DNA from: Mucilaginibacter sp. cycad4
Lineage (GTDB): Bacteria > Bacteroidota > Bacteroidia > Sphingobacteriales > Sphingobacteriaceae
Direction: 5' to 3'
Assembly (NCBI RefSeq): GCF_034263275.1
Contig: NZ_CP139559.1
Location: 868,001 to 932,000 of the forward strand
Length of the DNA: 64,000 bases
Below, one piece after another: positions 26,052 through 35,485 of the stretch (within the stretch, counting starts at the first letter, position 1; each line of letters starts with the position of its first letter). A program made the translations under genes and the position numbers. The notes under the pieces were generated by a model. The model was not told the origin of the DNA and searched no databases. It worked only from the letters and a program-made list of their open reading frames with translations.

Positions 26052-27812
26052 ATGAAGAAAATATTACTCATCATCATCCTATCCATCACCGGTTTTATCA
26101 ACCAGGCCCAGGAACTCCCGCCGGTTTTTGACGCTAAACGCTCTGCCGAAGCACAATCGACAGAAACGGTGAGGAAATATCTTTCACCGGTCCGCGTCCT
26201 TTGGAAATCGCCCGATGCAGCTACCAATATTATCAATGCCGAAAAACTTTTAAAACGAGGTGACGGGCAGGCCGATCTTTCGGGTAGTGACTTGTGCATT
26301 CTCCAAAGTAATGAAAAGGGCAAACCTGGTTTACTGCTTGATTTTGGTAAGGAACTGCACGGCGGTTTGCAATTGGTAACCGATCAGTCAAGGGGCGGCA
26401 AGCCGGTGAGGGTGCGTATCCGTTTTGGTGAATCGGCCAGCGAGGCCATGTCAAATATCGATACTATAAAAGGCGCTACTAACGACCATGCCATGCGCGA
26501 TATGATCATATCACTGCCATGGCTGGGCAAGCTGGAAATAGGCAATACCGGCTTTCGTTTTGTGCGGATAGACCTGGTAGATGAGAATAGCCAGCTTAAA
26601 CTGAAAGAAGCAAGGGCTATTTTTATTTACCGCGATATTCCTTACCTGGGCTCATTTAAATGCAGCGATACGTTGCTTAATAAAATCTGGCTTACCGGTG
26701 CCTACACCGTGCACCTCAACATGCAGGATTACCTCTGGGATGGTATTAAACGCGACCGCCTGGTTTGGGTAGGAGATATGCATCCCGAAACATCGACCAT
26801 TGCTGCTGTATTTGGCGACAATGCCGTAGTACCCAAAAGTCTTGACCTGGCCCGGGATATTACCCCCTTGCCCGGTTATATGAACGGGATGGTATCCTAC
26901 TCCATGTGGTGGATCCTGATCCAGCACGATTGGTATATGTACACCGGTAATCTCAAATACCTGCAACAGCAAAAAGCTTACCTGGTAAAATTGCTGAATC
27001 AGTACGCTGTACAGGTTAATGCCAACGGCAGTGAAAAACTGGACGGCGCGGGTAGGTTTTTAGACTGGCCATCGAGCGAAAATAAACCCGCTATCCATGC
27101 CGGTTTACAGGCTATGCTGGTTATGACCCTCAATGCCGGTGCCGAACTCTGCAAAATACTGAATGATCCTGCCACTGCAAAAAAATGTGAAGCCGCGGTG
27201 GCCAAGCTTAAAACCAATGTACCCGACGCCAACGGTTCAAAACAGGCGGCAGCTTTATTGGGTTTGTCGGGCTTGTGGCCTGCCCAAAAGGCAAATGAGA
27301 TCCTTTCTGCTGGTGGGGTGCATAATTACTCTACCTTTTTTGGATACTATATGCTGCTGGCCAAAGCCAAAGCCGGCGATTACCGGGGTGGAATTGACGC
27401 TATCCGCAACTTTTGGGGGCCGATGCTGAATTTGGGTGCCACCACCTTTTGGGAAGATTTTAATATCGACTGGCTCCCCAATGCCTCGCGGATAGACGAA
27501 CTGATACCAGATGGGAAAAAAGATATCCATGGTGATTATGGCGCTTATTGTTATAAAGGATTCAGGCACAGTCTTTCGCATGGCTGGGCATCAGGGCCAA
27601 CACCCTGGTTAACCGAGTATGTATTGGGGGTGAAGGTAATTGCTCCGGGCTGTAAGGTAATTAAAATTGAACCACATTTGGGCGATCTCAGTTTTGCCGA
27701 AGGCACTTATCCAACCCCGTATGGTATTGTGAAAATTAAACATGTTAAGCAGGCCGATGGAAAAGTAAAAACTACCGTTAATGCACCTGTAGGTGTTAAG
27801 TTGGTTCAGTAA
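26052..27812 (+). CDS. GH78-like alpha-L-rhamnosidase
   Basis: 586 residues with a signal peptide (MKKILLIIILSITGFINQAQ). The (alpha/alpha)6 catalytic motif LWDGIKRDRLVWVGDMHPE (about 228-246) matches the GH78 D-x-x-x-RD-x-x-x-W-x-GD pattern with its acidic residues. FWEDFN and FRHSLSHGWASGPTPWL near the C-terminus are also typical. It is shorter than multi-module GH78 enzymes because fewer N-terminal beta domains are present. Likely acts on L-rhamnosides together with the GH106 enzyme. Confidence 0.87.
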   Translation: MKKILLIIILSITGFINQAQELPPVFDAKRSAEAQSTETVRKYLSPVRVLWKSPDAATNIINAEKLLKRGDGQADLSGSDLCILQSNEKGKPGLLLDFGKELHGGLQLVTDQSRGGKPVRVRIRFGESASEAMSNIDTIKGATNDHAMRDMIISLPWLGKLEIGNTGFRFVRIDLVDENSQLKLKEARAIFIYRDIPYLGSFKCSDTLLNKIWLTGAYTVHLNMQDYLWDGIKRDRLVWVGDMHPETSTIAAVFGDNAVVPKSLDLARDITPLPGYMNGMVSYSMWWILIQHDWYMYTGNLKYLQQQKAYLVKLLNQYAVQVNANGSEKLDGAGRFLDWPSSENKPAIHAGLQAMLVMTLNAGAELCKILNDPATAKKCEAAVAKLKTNVPDANGSKQAAALLGLSGLWPAQKANEILSAGGVHNYSTFFGYYMLLAKAKAGDYRGGIDAIRNFWGPMLNLGATTFWEDFNIDWLPNASRIDELIPDGKKDIHGDYGAYCYKGFRHSLSHGWASGPTPWLTEYVLGVKVIAPGCKVIKIEPHLGDLSFAEGTYPTPYGIVKIKHVKQADGKVKTTVNAPVGVKLVQ

Positions 27813-29648
27813 ACATGCTCTCATACCAAGCATTTGTGTTAGGGAAGTCTGGCCGGGTTTCCGGTTGGTTTATAAAGGGACATGCCTTAAATTTGGATAA
27901 GGCTTTACAGGAAGTAACAGTGCTACAAATTAGTGTTAATTACCTGATAGGGAATCTTGTTCCAGTTGCTTATTGAAAGGTTTATTGGTGATGCCGTTCT
28001 ATAGAGCGGTATTCCCGTGCAGGATGCTATCGAATTTTATAAGCAGCAGGCCTTAAAGCTTATTTATTTAACCATTAGGCTTATGTCAAAAACACTTGAG
28101 ATCGTCCATCCCAATGCGGCAGGGATAGATATTGGCAGCAGAAATTTCTTTGTAGATGCAGGCGAAGATCAGATCCGTATCTTCCCCACTTTTACGGCAG
28201 ACTGTAACGCGATCCGTGATTACTTGCTTTCTTTAGGTATCAATACAGTAGCGATGGAATCCACGGGTGTTTACTGGATAACACTATACACAGTTTTGGA
28301 GGAAGCGGGTGTAGAAGTTTACCTTGTAAATGGGCGTGATGTAAAAAATGTCCCAGGTCGAAAAAGCGATGTGAAAGACTGTCAGTGGCTTCGTCAATTG
28401 CATGGCTATGGCCTTTTACGGAAAAGTTTTATACCGGAAATTGAAATGCGTAAAGTTAGAAGTTACCTCCGTTTGCGGCAAGATCATATCCGTGCCGCCG
28501 CCACACAGGTTCACTTGATGCAGAAAGCTCTAACCCAAATGAATATCCGTTTTACAGAAGTGATTAACGATATCAGCGGAGCGAGCGGAATACGCATGAT
28601 AACAGCCATACTTGGAGGCGAAAGAGATGCCATTACGCTGGCAGAATTATGTCATGAGCGGATACTGGAAAAGAAAAGAGATCTGGTGATTAAATCACTG
28701 GAGGGGCATTATAGCGAGGAGCATCTGTTCGCCTTGCGTCAGGCTTATGGCACCTGTTGCTATTACAATAGTTTAATAAAAGAATGCGATGCAGAGATAG
28801 AGCGTCAGTTAAAAGATATGTCAAAAGATAAAGACGATATTGAAACAGCTGTAAAACGCAAACCGATTCGTTACCATAAACCTGAAATAGATAACCTGCA
28901 TAAGCCTTTGCTGAAATTGACAGGAGGCAAAGACCCGATAGGCATAGCAGGAATAACCGATTACAGTTTTCTCCAGATCGTAAGCGAGGTGGGAACAGAT
29001 ATGAGTCCCTGGCCAACAGAAAAGCACTTTAGTGGCTGGTTGAAACTGGCACCGATGAAATCGAGTTCGGGAAAGATGCATAAACGGGTACGGATGAAGC
29101 GTCAAAATAATGCAGGGCTGATATTCAGAAATCTGGCCCAGGGTCTATTGAACAGCAAACACCTCGCTCTTGGGGCATTTGGTCGGAGAATACGTGCAAG
29201 GCGGGGAAGTCCTATCGCCATAAAGGCAATAGCGCGAAAGATAGCGTGCTATTATTATAGGGTAATGACTAATGGCAGTGAGTTTGTAGAAAAAGGAATA
29301 GAGGCCTATCAAAACCATTTAAAAGAACAGAAAAGGAAGCAACTTGAAAAATTGGCACTACAGTTTAATATGCAATTAGTCCCTGCATAAAAAAGTGTGT
29401 CCTCAGGATAGTAGCGGATACCGGCCTTGTGGTTAATGCCTTGTGGAGTATGAGCGGAAAGCCCTGCCCGTAGGGAACACCATTAATATTGGGAGTCTCG
29501 TATGTTTGATTTTGGATTTTTTCTGGATTAAGCAAATTAAAGAATTTATCAAACTTGTTATAGCGGGTAAGATTTCTCCCGGTTCAGGCACATATCATTA
29601 TTGATTAACCAATACATTAAGCTTTCAAATACGTTATTTATTAGTGAA
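27813..29648 (+). mobile_element. IS110-family insertion sequence (outer ends unresolved)
   Basis: The maximum interval is set by the flanking host genes. The only ORF is an IS110 transposase at 28083-29390, preceded by about 270 non-coding bases and followed by about 260. IS110 elements lack terminal inverted repeats and target duplications, so the exact ends cannot be read by eye. The 5' non-coding side is where IS110-group elements encode their bridge RNA. Short similar strings near both CDS ends (TATAGAGCGGTATTCCCG at about 27999 and ATAGTAGCGGATACCGG at about 29408) may mark related end sequences. Confidence 0.6.
28083..29390 (+). CDS. IS110-family transposase (DEDD recombinase)
   Basis: 435 residues from the ATG at 28083, taken because MSKTLEIVHPNAAGIDIG is the usual family start; the frame is open 22 codons further upstream. 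The RuvC-like domain has Asp15 (GIDIG), Glu59 (VAMESTG), Asp96 and Asp99 (RKSDVKDCQWL), i.e. the DEDD set. The C-terminal Transposase_20 domain has FSGWLKLAPMKSSSGK with the Ser-rich loop expected to hold the second nucleophile. The gene appears intact, so the element may be active. Confidence 0.93.
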   Translation: MSKTLEIVHPNAAGIDIGSRNFFVDAGEDQIRIFPTFTADCNAIRDYLLSLGINTVAMESTGVYWITLYTVLEEAGVEVYLVNGRDVKNVPGRKSDVKDCQWLRQLHGYGLLRKSFIPEIEMRKVRSYLRLRQDHIRAAATQVHLMQKALTQMNIRFTEVINDISGASGIRMITAILGGERDAITLAELCHERILEKKRDLVIKSLEGHYSEEHLFALRQAYGTCCYYNSLIKECDAEIERQLKDMSKDKDDIETAVKRKPIRYHKPEIDNLHKPLLKLTGGKDPIGIAGITDYSFLQIVSEVGTDMSPWPTEKHFSGWLKLAPMKSSSGKMHKRVRMKRQNNAGLIFRNLAQGLLNSKHLALGAFGRRIRARRGSPIAIKAIARKIACYYYRVMTNGSEFVEKGIEAYQNHLKEQKRKQLEKLALQFNMQLVPA

Positions 29649-30020
29649 TTAACTTTGCGGCTGGCAAAAGCGTAAAGTATTTCCATCAATATCGGTAACA
29701 TAAAACTCGCGCGTTCCCCAGGTTTGATCCGTTGGTCCCTGGTGAACGGGCGACTCTTTTTTAACAGAGGTATCCAACCCGCGGGATACGTAATGTATAA
29801 ACCGGCTATCCACATCATCAACCCAAACATTTACCACCGAACCAAACAAGCGGTCGCTTTCATATACGGTTAGCTGCAGCTCTCCAAATTCACTTATAAG
29901 GTCAATAACGCCGTCATCAGCCGTGGCTTCAGGGTATTTGAGCCTGAAATCAAGCACATTGGTATAAAAACCGACGGCCTGCCGCAAATTCCTGCATTTA
30001 AAAAGTGGGATCATTTTCAT
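29649..30020 (-). CDS. VOC-superfamily (glyoxalase/bleomycin-resistance-like) protein
   Basis: 123 residues forming one glyoxalase fold: MKMIPLFKCRNLRQAVGFYTNVLDF at the N-terminus and WGTREFYVTDIDGNTLRF at the C-terminus. The metal-ligand positions are only partly conserved (Glu in REFYV). Members bind bleomycin-like drugs or act as small lyases; the exact role is unknown. It faces the IS110 element and diverges from the lipid kinase gene. Confidence 0.85.
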   Translation of the reverse strand: MKMIPLFKCRNLRQAVGFYTNVLDFRLKYPEATADDGVIDLISEFGELQLTVYESDRLFGSVVNVWVDDVDSRFIHYVSRGLDTSVKKESPVHQGPTDQTWGTREFYVTDIDGNTLRFCQPQS

Positions 30021-30117
30021 TATAGCAAACAGTATAATATAAAGTTAACGTTTAATTACTGCACAAACAGATTACATCACTTAAATAAAACCAACCACAG
30101 CCGGAGCTGTTAACCCA

Positions 30118-31023
30118 ATGCATAACAGCCTGCAAATGAAATTCAAACAAATCCATTTTATCATCAATCCGGCTTCGGGTAAAGAGGAACCCATTTTATC
30201 ATACATCAACAAAGTACTGGATGGCAGCGGCATCGGCTGGGACATCAGCGTAACTAAAAGAAACACAAGCGCAGGTAGCATAGCCAAAGCTCTTGTTGGC
30301 AAGTCGCAATTAGTAGCGGTGTATGGTGGCGATGGATGCGTTACTGAGGTAGCGGCCGCCCTGCATGGTACAACTACCCCCATGGCGATAATCCCCGGAG
30401 GGACGGCCAATGTTATGGCTAAAGAGTTAAATATCCCGCAGGAAACAACTTTGGCACTTGAACTGCTCAAAAATAACACCGGTAAGTTAAACGCAGTTGA
30501 TATGGGGATGATGAACGGCAAGCCATTTTTGTTGAGGGTAAATTGCGGAATCATGGCCGATATGGTGCTGCAGGCAGATCGGGAGCTGAAAGATAATATC
30601 GGTCAGCTGGCCTATGGCATTACCGCTATCAAAACCATAAACGAGGCCGAGCCGGTTAAGTATCAACTCGAAATAGATGATCAGGTGATTGAAGAAGAGG
30701 CGGTTTCTTTAACGGTAACCAACTCGGGCAATATAGGCATCGGTGATTTTACACTTCAGCCGGGTATCAGTATTACGGATGGACTGCTGGATGTTATTTT
30801 ATTAAAAGACAACAGCTTTACTTCTATACTCAAAATAGCAGGTAGTGCATTACTTCAAAACAAAACCGATGCAGTTAGGCACTGGCAATGCAGGCGGGTG
30901 GTGATCCGCACCAAAGCCGATCAAAAATTTATCTGTGATGATTTTGAACAGCAGGCAAAAAAGATAGAGATTGAAGTAATACCTGCTTCAATAAATATAT
31001 TGGTACCCCGTAATGAAAGTTGA
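30118..31023 (+). CDS. Diacylglycerol-kinase-family lipid kinase
   Basis: 301 residues. The DAGK catalytic domain shows FIINPASGK (14-22), VYGGDGCVTEV (68-78) and IPGGTANVMA (92-101), the nucleotide-binding and phosphate-binding loops of YegS/DgkB-type kinases. The C-terminal lobe follows (NSGNIGIGDFTLQPG.. ITDGLLDV). A second ATG at 30136 would also fit the family start. Its 3' end overlaps the following phosphatase gene by 11 bases. Likely phosphorylates a lipid such as diacylglycerol. Confidence 0.9.
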   Translation: MHNSLQMKFKQIHFIINPASGKEEPILSYINKVLDGSGIGWDISVTKRNTSAGSIAKALVGKSQLVAVYGGDGCVTEVAAALHGTTTPMAIIPGGTANVMAKELNIPQETTLALELLKNNTGKLNAVDMGMMNGKPFLLRVNCGIMADMVLQADRELKDNIGQLAYGITAIKTINEAEPVKYQLEIDDQVIEEEAVSLTVTNSGNIGIGDFTLQPGISITDGLLDVILLKDNSFTSILKIAGSALLQNKTDAVRHWQCRRVVIRTKADQKFICDDFEQQAKKIEIEVIPASINILVPRNES

Positions 31024-31576
31024 TATGTTAAGTAAAATAAAAAGTATCATAACGTTGGTTATCATATTCTTCCAGAAGATATATGATAACATTTACCGTG
31101 TTTTTGCGGGGATGCCTACACTTAAAAGAAGCCAGATCACGGCCAACCTGTTTTTAGGCAGCCAGTATAACTTACTCGGTTTAAGAAAAATGAAGGCATT
31201 GGGTATCACTGCGATAATCAATATGCGGATACATTCGGTATACAGCGAGGCTCAATATGAGGGTTTTCATTACCTGCATTTACCCACAGTTGATAATACA
31301 CCGCCGTCAATGGATATCCTGATGAAAGGCGCTGATTTTGCAGATGCTGAAATAAAAAAAGGCGGCAAAGTTTATATTCATTGCAGGCAAGGCCTGGGCC
31401 GGGGGCCAACCATGACAATTGCCTATCTTCTTAAAACAGGCCTTACATTTCAGGATGCCTTCAATCTTGTAAAAAGGGTACGCACTTTCATTAATCCCCG
31501 GCCGGGGCAAATCGAACGGCTGAAAGAACTGGAGCAATATTATAAAATAAATAAGCAGGAACAAACAATGGTATAA
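31013..31576 (+). CDS. Dual-specificity protein-tyrosine-phosphatase-like protein
   Basis: 187 residues with a hydrophobic N-terminal segment (about 10-20). The P-loop is HCRQGLGR (123-130), i.e. the H-C-x5-R signature with Cys124 as nucleophile; Asp94 in TVDNTPP is the likely general acid. Its start lies within the lipid kinase gene. Such phosphatases sometimes act on phospholipids (PTPMT1 type) instead of proteins, which suits the genetic pairing with a lipid kinase. Substrate is inferred, not shown. Confidence 0.88.
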   Translation: MKVDMLSKIKSIITLVIIFFQKIYDNIYRVFAGMPTLKRSQITANLFLGSQYNLLGLRKMKALGITAIINMRIHSVYSEAQYEGFHYLHLPTVDNTPPSMDILMKGADFADAEIKKGGKVYIHCRQGLGRGPTMTIAYLLKTGLTFQDAFNLVKRVRTFINPRPGQIERLKELEQYYKINKQEQTMV

Positions 31577-31673
31577 CACAAGCGATTGGATTTTTCATTG
31601 TTCAAAACAAATTTGTTACGGAATTATTGATATTAAAAGTGCTATCTTGGTGTAATTATAAATCGCTGTACCT

Positions 31674-32309
31674 ATGTCTACAACAAAGCCCTGCACTCCA
31701 ACCGACGGCGAAGACATCTCAAACGGAACGCGCCGTGATTTCCTTAAGCAAACATCGCTGTTAACGGGCATTGCCTTAACACCGGGTACTGTGGTTAAAG
31801 CGGCCGAAAACCAATGGGATGAGAAACTTGCCGGCGTTTTTGAAAAGCAAGCCCTGCACCTGGAGGTGAACGGTGTGAAGCAGGAACTGATGGTTGAACC
31901 ACGTGTAACCCTGCTGGAAGTACTGCGCGAACATCTCGGCCTTACAGGTACCAAAAAAGGTTGCGACCGCGGCCAGTGCGGTGCTTGTACCGTGCATGTA
32001 AATGGCGTACGCATTAACTCATGCCTGAGCCTTGCATTAACAAATGATGGTAAAAAGATAACCACTATTGAAGGCCTTGCCAAAGAGGAAGAGCTGCACC
32101 CCATGCAGGAGGCTTTTATTAAACATGATGGTTTTCAGTGCGGATATTGTACATCGGGGCAGATCATGTCGGCTGTGGCTTTGCTTAAAGAGGGGCATGC
32201 CGGTTCTGAAACCGAGATCAGGGAGTTTATGAGCGGTAACATTTGCCGTTGCGGCGCTTATCCCAATATTGTTAAAGCTATTCAGGAAGTTAAAGGAGAT
32301 ATGGTATGA
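31674..32309 (+). CDS. paoA: Aldehyde oxidoreductase iron-sulfur subunit (PaoA/YagT-like)
   Basis: 211 residues with a twin-arginine signal (TRRDFLKQTSLLTG, from residue 19). The first [2Fe-2S] centre uses Cys97, Cys102, Cys105 (GCDRGQCGAC) and Cys117; the second uses Cys156, Cys159, Cys191 and Cys193 (CGYC, CRCG). This is the small subunit of a xanthine-oxidase-family molybdenum enzyme exported in folded form by Tat. It overlaps the FAD subunit gene by 4 bases (ATGA). Confidence 0.93.
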   Translation: MSTTKPCTPTDGEDISNGTRRDFLKQTSLLTGIALTPGTVVKAAENQWDEKLAGVFEKQALHLEVNGVKQELMVEPRVTLLEVLREHLGLTGTKKGCDRGQCGACTVHVNGVRINSCLSLALTNDGKKITTIEGLAKEEELHPMQEAFIKHDGFQCGYCTSGQIMSAVALLKEGHAGSETEIREFMSGNICRCGAYPNIVKAIQEVKGDMV

Positions 32310-33298
32310 ACCAGTTTCAATATGCGCGACCAGCCGAAAAAGCTGCCGCCATTAAATCATTGGCGAAAGAACCAAACGGGTACTTTTTGGCAGGCGGGAC
32401 CAATTTGGTTGATATGATGAAAATGGGACTGGTGGTACCGGATAAGCTGGTGGATATTAACCGCCTCCCGCTTAAAAAGATAGAGAAAACTGCCTCGGGT
32501 ATGCATATCGGTGCATTAGCCTCCAATAGCGAGGTTGCCGAGCATGATTATGTAAAGGCACAGTACCCATTGCTGGCGATGGCTATCAATGCCGGTGCTT
32601 CGCCGCAGCTGCGCAATATGGCCACCGTTGGGGGGAATCTTATGCAGCGTACCCGCTGTCCTTATTTTTTTGATACTGCTATGCCTTGCAATAAACGTAC
32701 ACCCGGAAGCGGTTGCGGAGCGCTGGAGGGGATCAACCGTATGCATGCCCTTTTTGGCGCAAGTGATAAATGTATTGCAGTTAACCCCAGCGATATGAAC
32801 GTAGCACTGGCTGCGTTGGATGCCACCATCCATGTAACAGGTGTAAAAGGCCCGAGAACCATTAAGATTGGCGATTTTCATCGCTTGCCAGGAGATCATC
32901 CCGAACTTGATAATACCCTGCAAAAAGGCGAGCTGATCACCGCGGTTGATCTGCCTGTTGCATCATCTGCTTATAACCAGCATGTTTACTATTTGAAAAT
33001 TCGCGACCGCACATCATATGCCTTTGCCCTGGTTTCGGTGGCTGCTGCTTTGCATATCGAAAATAATACTATTACAGGCGCAAGGCTGGCCATGGGTGGG
33101 GTGGCACATAAGCCATGGCGTTTAACCACTGCCGAAGCATTTTTAAAAGGTAAAGCTGTTAACGAGGATAATTTTAAGCAGGCTGCGCAAATTGCCATGC
33201 AGGGAGCAAAGGCCTATGAGTATAACAAGTTTAAGTTAAGGCTTGCCCCTAATGCCATTGTACAATCCTTAAAAATGGCAACCGGCCTTGCATCATAA
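32306..33298 (+). CDS. paoB: Aldehyde oxidoreductase FAD subunit (PaoB/YagS-like)
   Basis: 330 residues. FAD_binding_5 signature FLAGGTNLVDMMKMGLVVP near the N-terminus, and NMATVGGNLMQRTRCPYFFD in the middle. An insertion with four cysteines (CPYF.. PCNKRTPGSGCGAL.. DKCIAV) matches the extra [4Fe-4S] cluster that marks PaoB within this family. It carries electrons from the molybdenum subunit. No signal peptide of its own, so it is probably exported as a complex with the small subunit. Confidence 0.93.
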   Translation: MNQFQYARPAEKAAAIKSLAKEPNGYFLAGGTNLVDMMKMGLVVPDKLVDINRLPLKKIEKTASGMHIGALASNSEVAEHDYVKAQYPLLAMAINAGASPQLRNMATVGGNLMQRTRCPYFFDTAMPCNKRTPGSGCGALEGINRMHALFGASDKCIAVNPSDMNVALAALDATIHVTGVKGPRTIKIGDFHRLPGDHPELDNTLQKGELITAVDLPVASSAYNQHVYYLKIRDRTSYAFALVSVAAALHIENNTITGARLAMGGVAHKPWRLTTAEAFLKGKAVNEDNFKQAAQIAMQGAKAYEYNKFKLRLAPNAIVQSLKMATGLAS

Positions 33299-33338
33299 AT
33301 TAATGACTATTTAGCTAATAGATTTAACACTGATCTTC

Positions 33339-35471
33339 ATGAAAAAAGACGCAATTGGCGATTCCTTAAGCCGTGTAGATGGCCGGTTAAAAGTAACCGG
33401 CGGAGCTAAATACAGCGGCGAATATAAACTGCCCAACCTTAGCTATGGCGTGCTGGTTTCGGCAACCATTGCTTCGGGTACGGTAACTGCGCTTGATACC
33501 AAAGCTGCCGAGCGCGCACCGGGGGTACTGACTATTATTACGCCATTTAATGCGCCAAAAGTGCCTGGCTACCAGGCCGGGGCCGAAAGGCCGGTGCGGG
33601 GCTTGAAGCTATTTAACGATAACAAGATCTACTTTAACGCGCAACCTATGGCGCTTGTGGTTGCCGATACCTTTGAACGGGCTACTTATGCGGCAAGTCT
33701 GGTTAAAGCAACTTACAATAATGAGCCTTTTGAAACTGATTTTCATAAAAACATAGATAAGGGGGTAACCCCGCAAAAAGGTAATTATAAAGATTATGTG
33801 CGCGGTGAGGCGAATGCCTATAAAAATGCCCCGGTAATGGTTGAGGAGGAGTATATGCTCCCTACCGAAGTGCATAACCCCATGGAGCTGCACGTTACCA
33901 CCGCTTTTTGGGATGGAGATGATAAGGTTACGCTGTATACCAAATCGCAGGGGGTAAAAGGTTCACAGCGTTCTATTGCTGCGGCATTCGGGCTTAACCC
34001 CGATAATGTGCAGATCAATTCGAGGTTTGTTGGTGGGGCTTTCGGCTCTTCATTACGCACCTGGCCGCATGAAATTGCAGCTGCACAGGCAGCCAAACTG
34101 GTAAAACGCCCGGTTAAACTTACGCTTACCCGCGAACAGATGTTTACGCAGGTAGGCTATCGCCCTTTAACCATCCAAAAAATAGGCCTGGGCGCAACTG
34201 CCGATGGTAAGCTGATTGGTATTACCCATGAATCGCATTCGCAAACGGCCGTTTATGAGGAATTTACAGAAGGGGCGGTAAATGTATCGCAGTTTTTATA
34301 TAACAGTCCTAATGTTAATACACTTTACAAGGTAGTGCCTTTAAATGTTGGCGTACCTGCGCCTATGCGCGGTCCGGGGGAGGCTACCGGCTCCTTTGCG
34401 TTGGAGTCCGCGTTAGACGAGCTGTCTTACAAACTTAATCTCGATCCTATAGAGTTAAGGTTAAGGAACTATACCGATACCGATCCTGAACGGAACAAGC
34501 CATGGTCGAGCAAATACCTTAAGGAATGTTATCAGAAAGGGGCAGAGGCCATTGGTTGGGCTGATCGTAAAGCACAACCCGGCACCAATAAAGAGGGCGA
34601 CTGGCTGGTAGGCTATGGGATAGGCTGCGGTGCATTTGGTGCATACCGGGGCAATGCCATGGCCAAAATAAAGTTAATGGCCGATGGCAGCGTGAATATT
34701 CAGAGTGCTACCAGCGATATTGGCCCGGGTACAGGCACATCAATGGTGTTGATAGCTGCTGATACTTTGGGGATTCCCGCGGATAAGATCACGTTTGAGC
34801 TGGGCAATTCGGCTTTTCCTAATGCGCCAACGCAGGGTGGTTCGGCAACGGTATCGTCTGTTGGCTCGGCGGTGCATGATGTGTGCGTGGCTTTGAAACA
34901 GAAGCTGTACACCATGGCCGGCAAGCCAGCCGATAGTACGGAGCCTATTGATTATGTTGCCGTGTTAAAGCAAAGTAACATGCCGTCGGTTGAGCTTACA
35001 CAGGAATCGAAAGGTAATCCCGAGGCACAAAAATACTCCATGTATTCCTTTTCGGCGCATTTTGCAAAAGTGCATGTACACCCGCTTACGGGGCAGGTGA
35101 GGATCAAAAAGATAGTAGCCTGTGTTGATGCCGGAAAAATAGTGAACCATAAAACCGCCAGCAGCCAGATGATTGGCGGCGCGGTTGGCGGTGTTGGCAT
35201 GGCCATGACCGAAGAAGCCATTTTTGATAATCGCTACGGACGTTACATTAATGGTAACTTTGCCGATTACCACGTGCCGGTAAATGCCGATATCCAGCAG
35301 ATAGAAGCTATATTTATTGATAAGCCCGATCCTGTTTTAAACCCGGTAGGCACCAAAGGTATTGGCGAAATTTCGTTGATAGGGGTAGCTCCTGCTTTGG
35401 CAAACGCCATTTATAACGCTACGGGCAAAAGGGTTAGGGAACTGCCAATAACACCCGATAAACTGATATAG
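33339..35471 (+). CDS. paoC: Aldehyde oxidoreductase molybdenum-binding subunit (PaoC/YagR-like)
   Basis: 710 residues. Starts with the DSLSRVDGRLKVTGGAKYSGEY pattern of the family (the first 15 residues or so), then FVGGAFGSSLRTWPHE, MRGPGEATGSFALESALDEL and the C-terminal GTKGIGEISLIGVAPALANAI, whose Glu is the expected catalytic base. It binds molybdopterin cofactor and oxidises aldehydes. No Tat signal of its own. 40 bases after the FAD subunit gene. Confidence 0.94.
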   Translation: MKKDAIGDSLSRVDGRLKVTGGAKYSGEYKLPNLSYGVLVSATIASGTVTALDTKAAERAPGVLTIITPFNAPKVPGYQAGAERPVRGLKLFNDNKIYFNAQPMALVVADTFERATYAASLVKATYNNEPFETDFHKNIDKGVTPQKGNYKDYVRGEANAYKNAPVMVEEEYMLPTEVHNPMELHVTTAFWDGDDKVTLYTKSQGVKGSQRSIAAAFGLNPDNVQINSRFVGGAFGSSLRTWPHEIAAAQAAKLVKRPVKLTLTREQMFTQVGYRPLTIQKIGLGATADGKLIGITHESHSQTAVYEEFTEGAVNVSQFLYNSPNVNTLYKVVPLNVGVPAPMRGPGEATGSFALESALDELSYKLNLDPIELRLRNYTDTDPERNKPWSSKYLKECYQKGAEAIGWADRKAQPGTNKEGDWLVGYGIGCGAFGAYRGNAMAKIKLMADGSVNIQSATSDIGPGTGTSMVLIAADTLGIPADKITFELGNSAFPNAPTQGGSATVSSVGSAVHDVCVALKQKLYTMAGKPADSTEPIDYVAVLKQSNMPSVELTQESKGNPEAQKYSMYSFSAHFAKVHVHPLTGQVRIKKIVACVDAGKIVNHKTASSQMIGGAVGGVGMAMTEEAIFDNRYGRYINGNFADYHVPVNADIQQIEAIFIDKPDPVLNPVGTKGIGEISLIGVAPALANAIYNATGKRVRELPITPDKLI

Positions 35472-35485
35472 CTGTAAAGCTGCTG

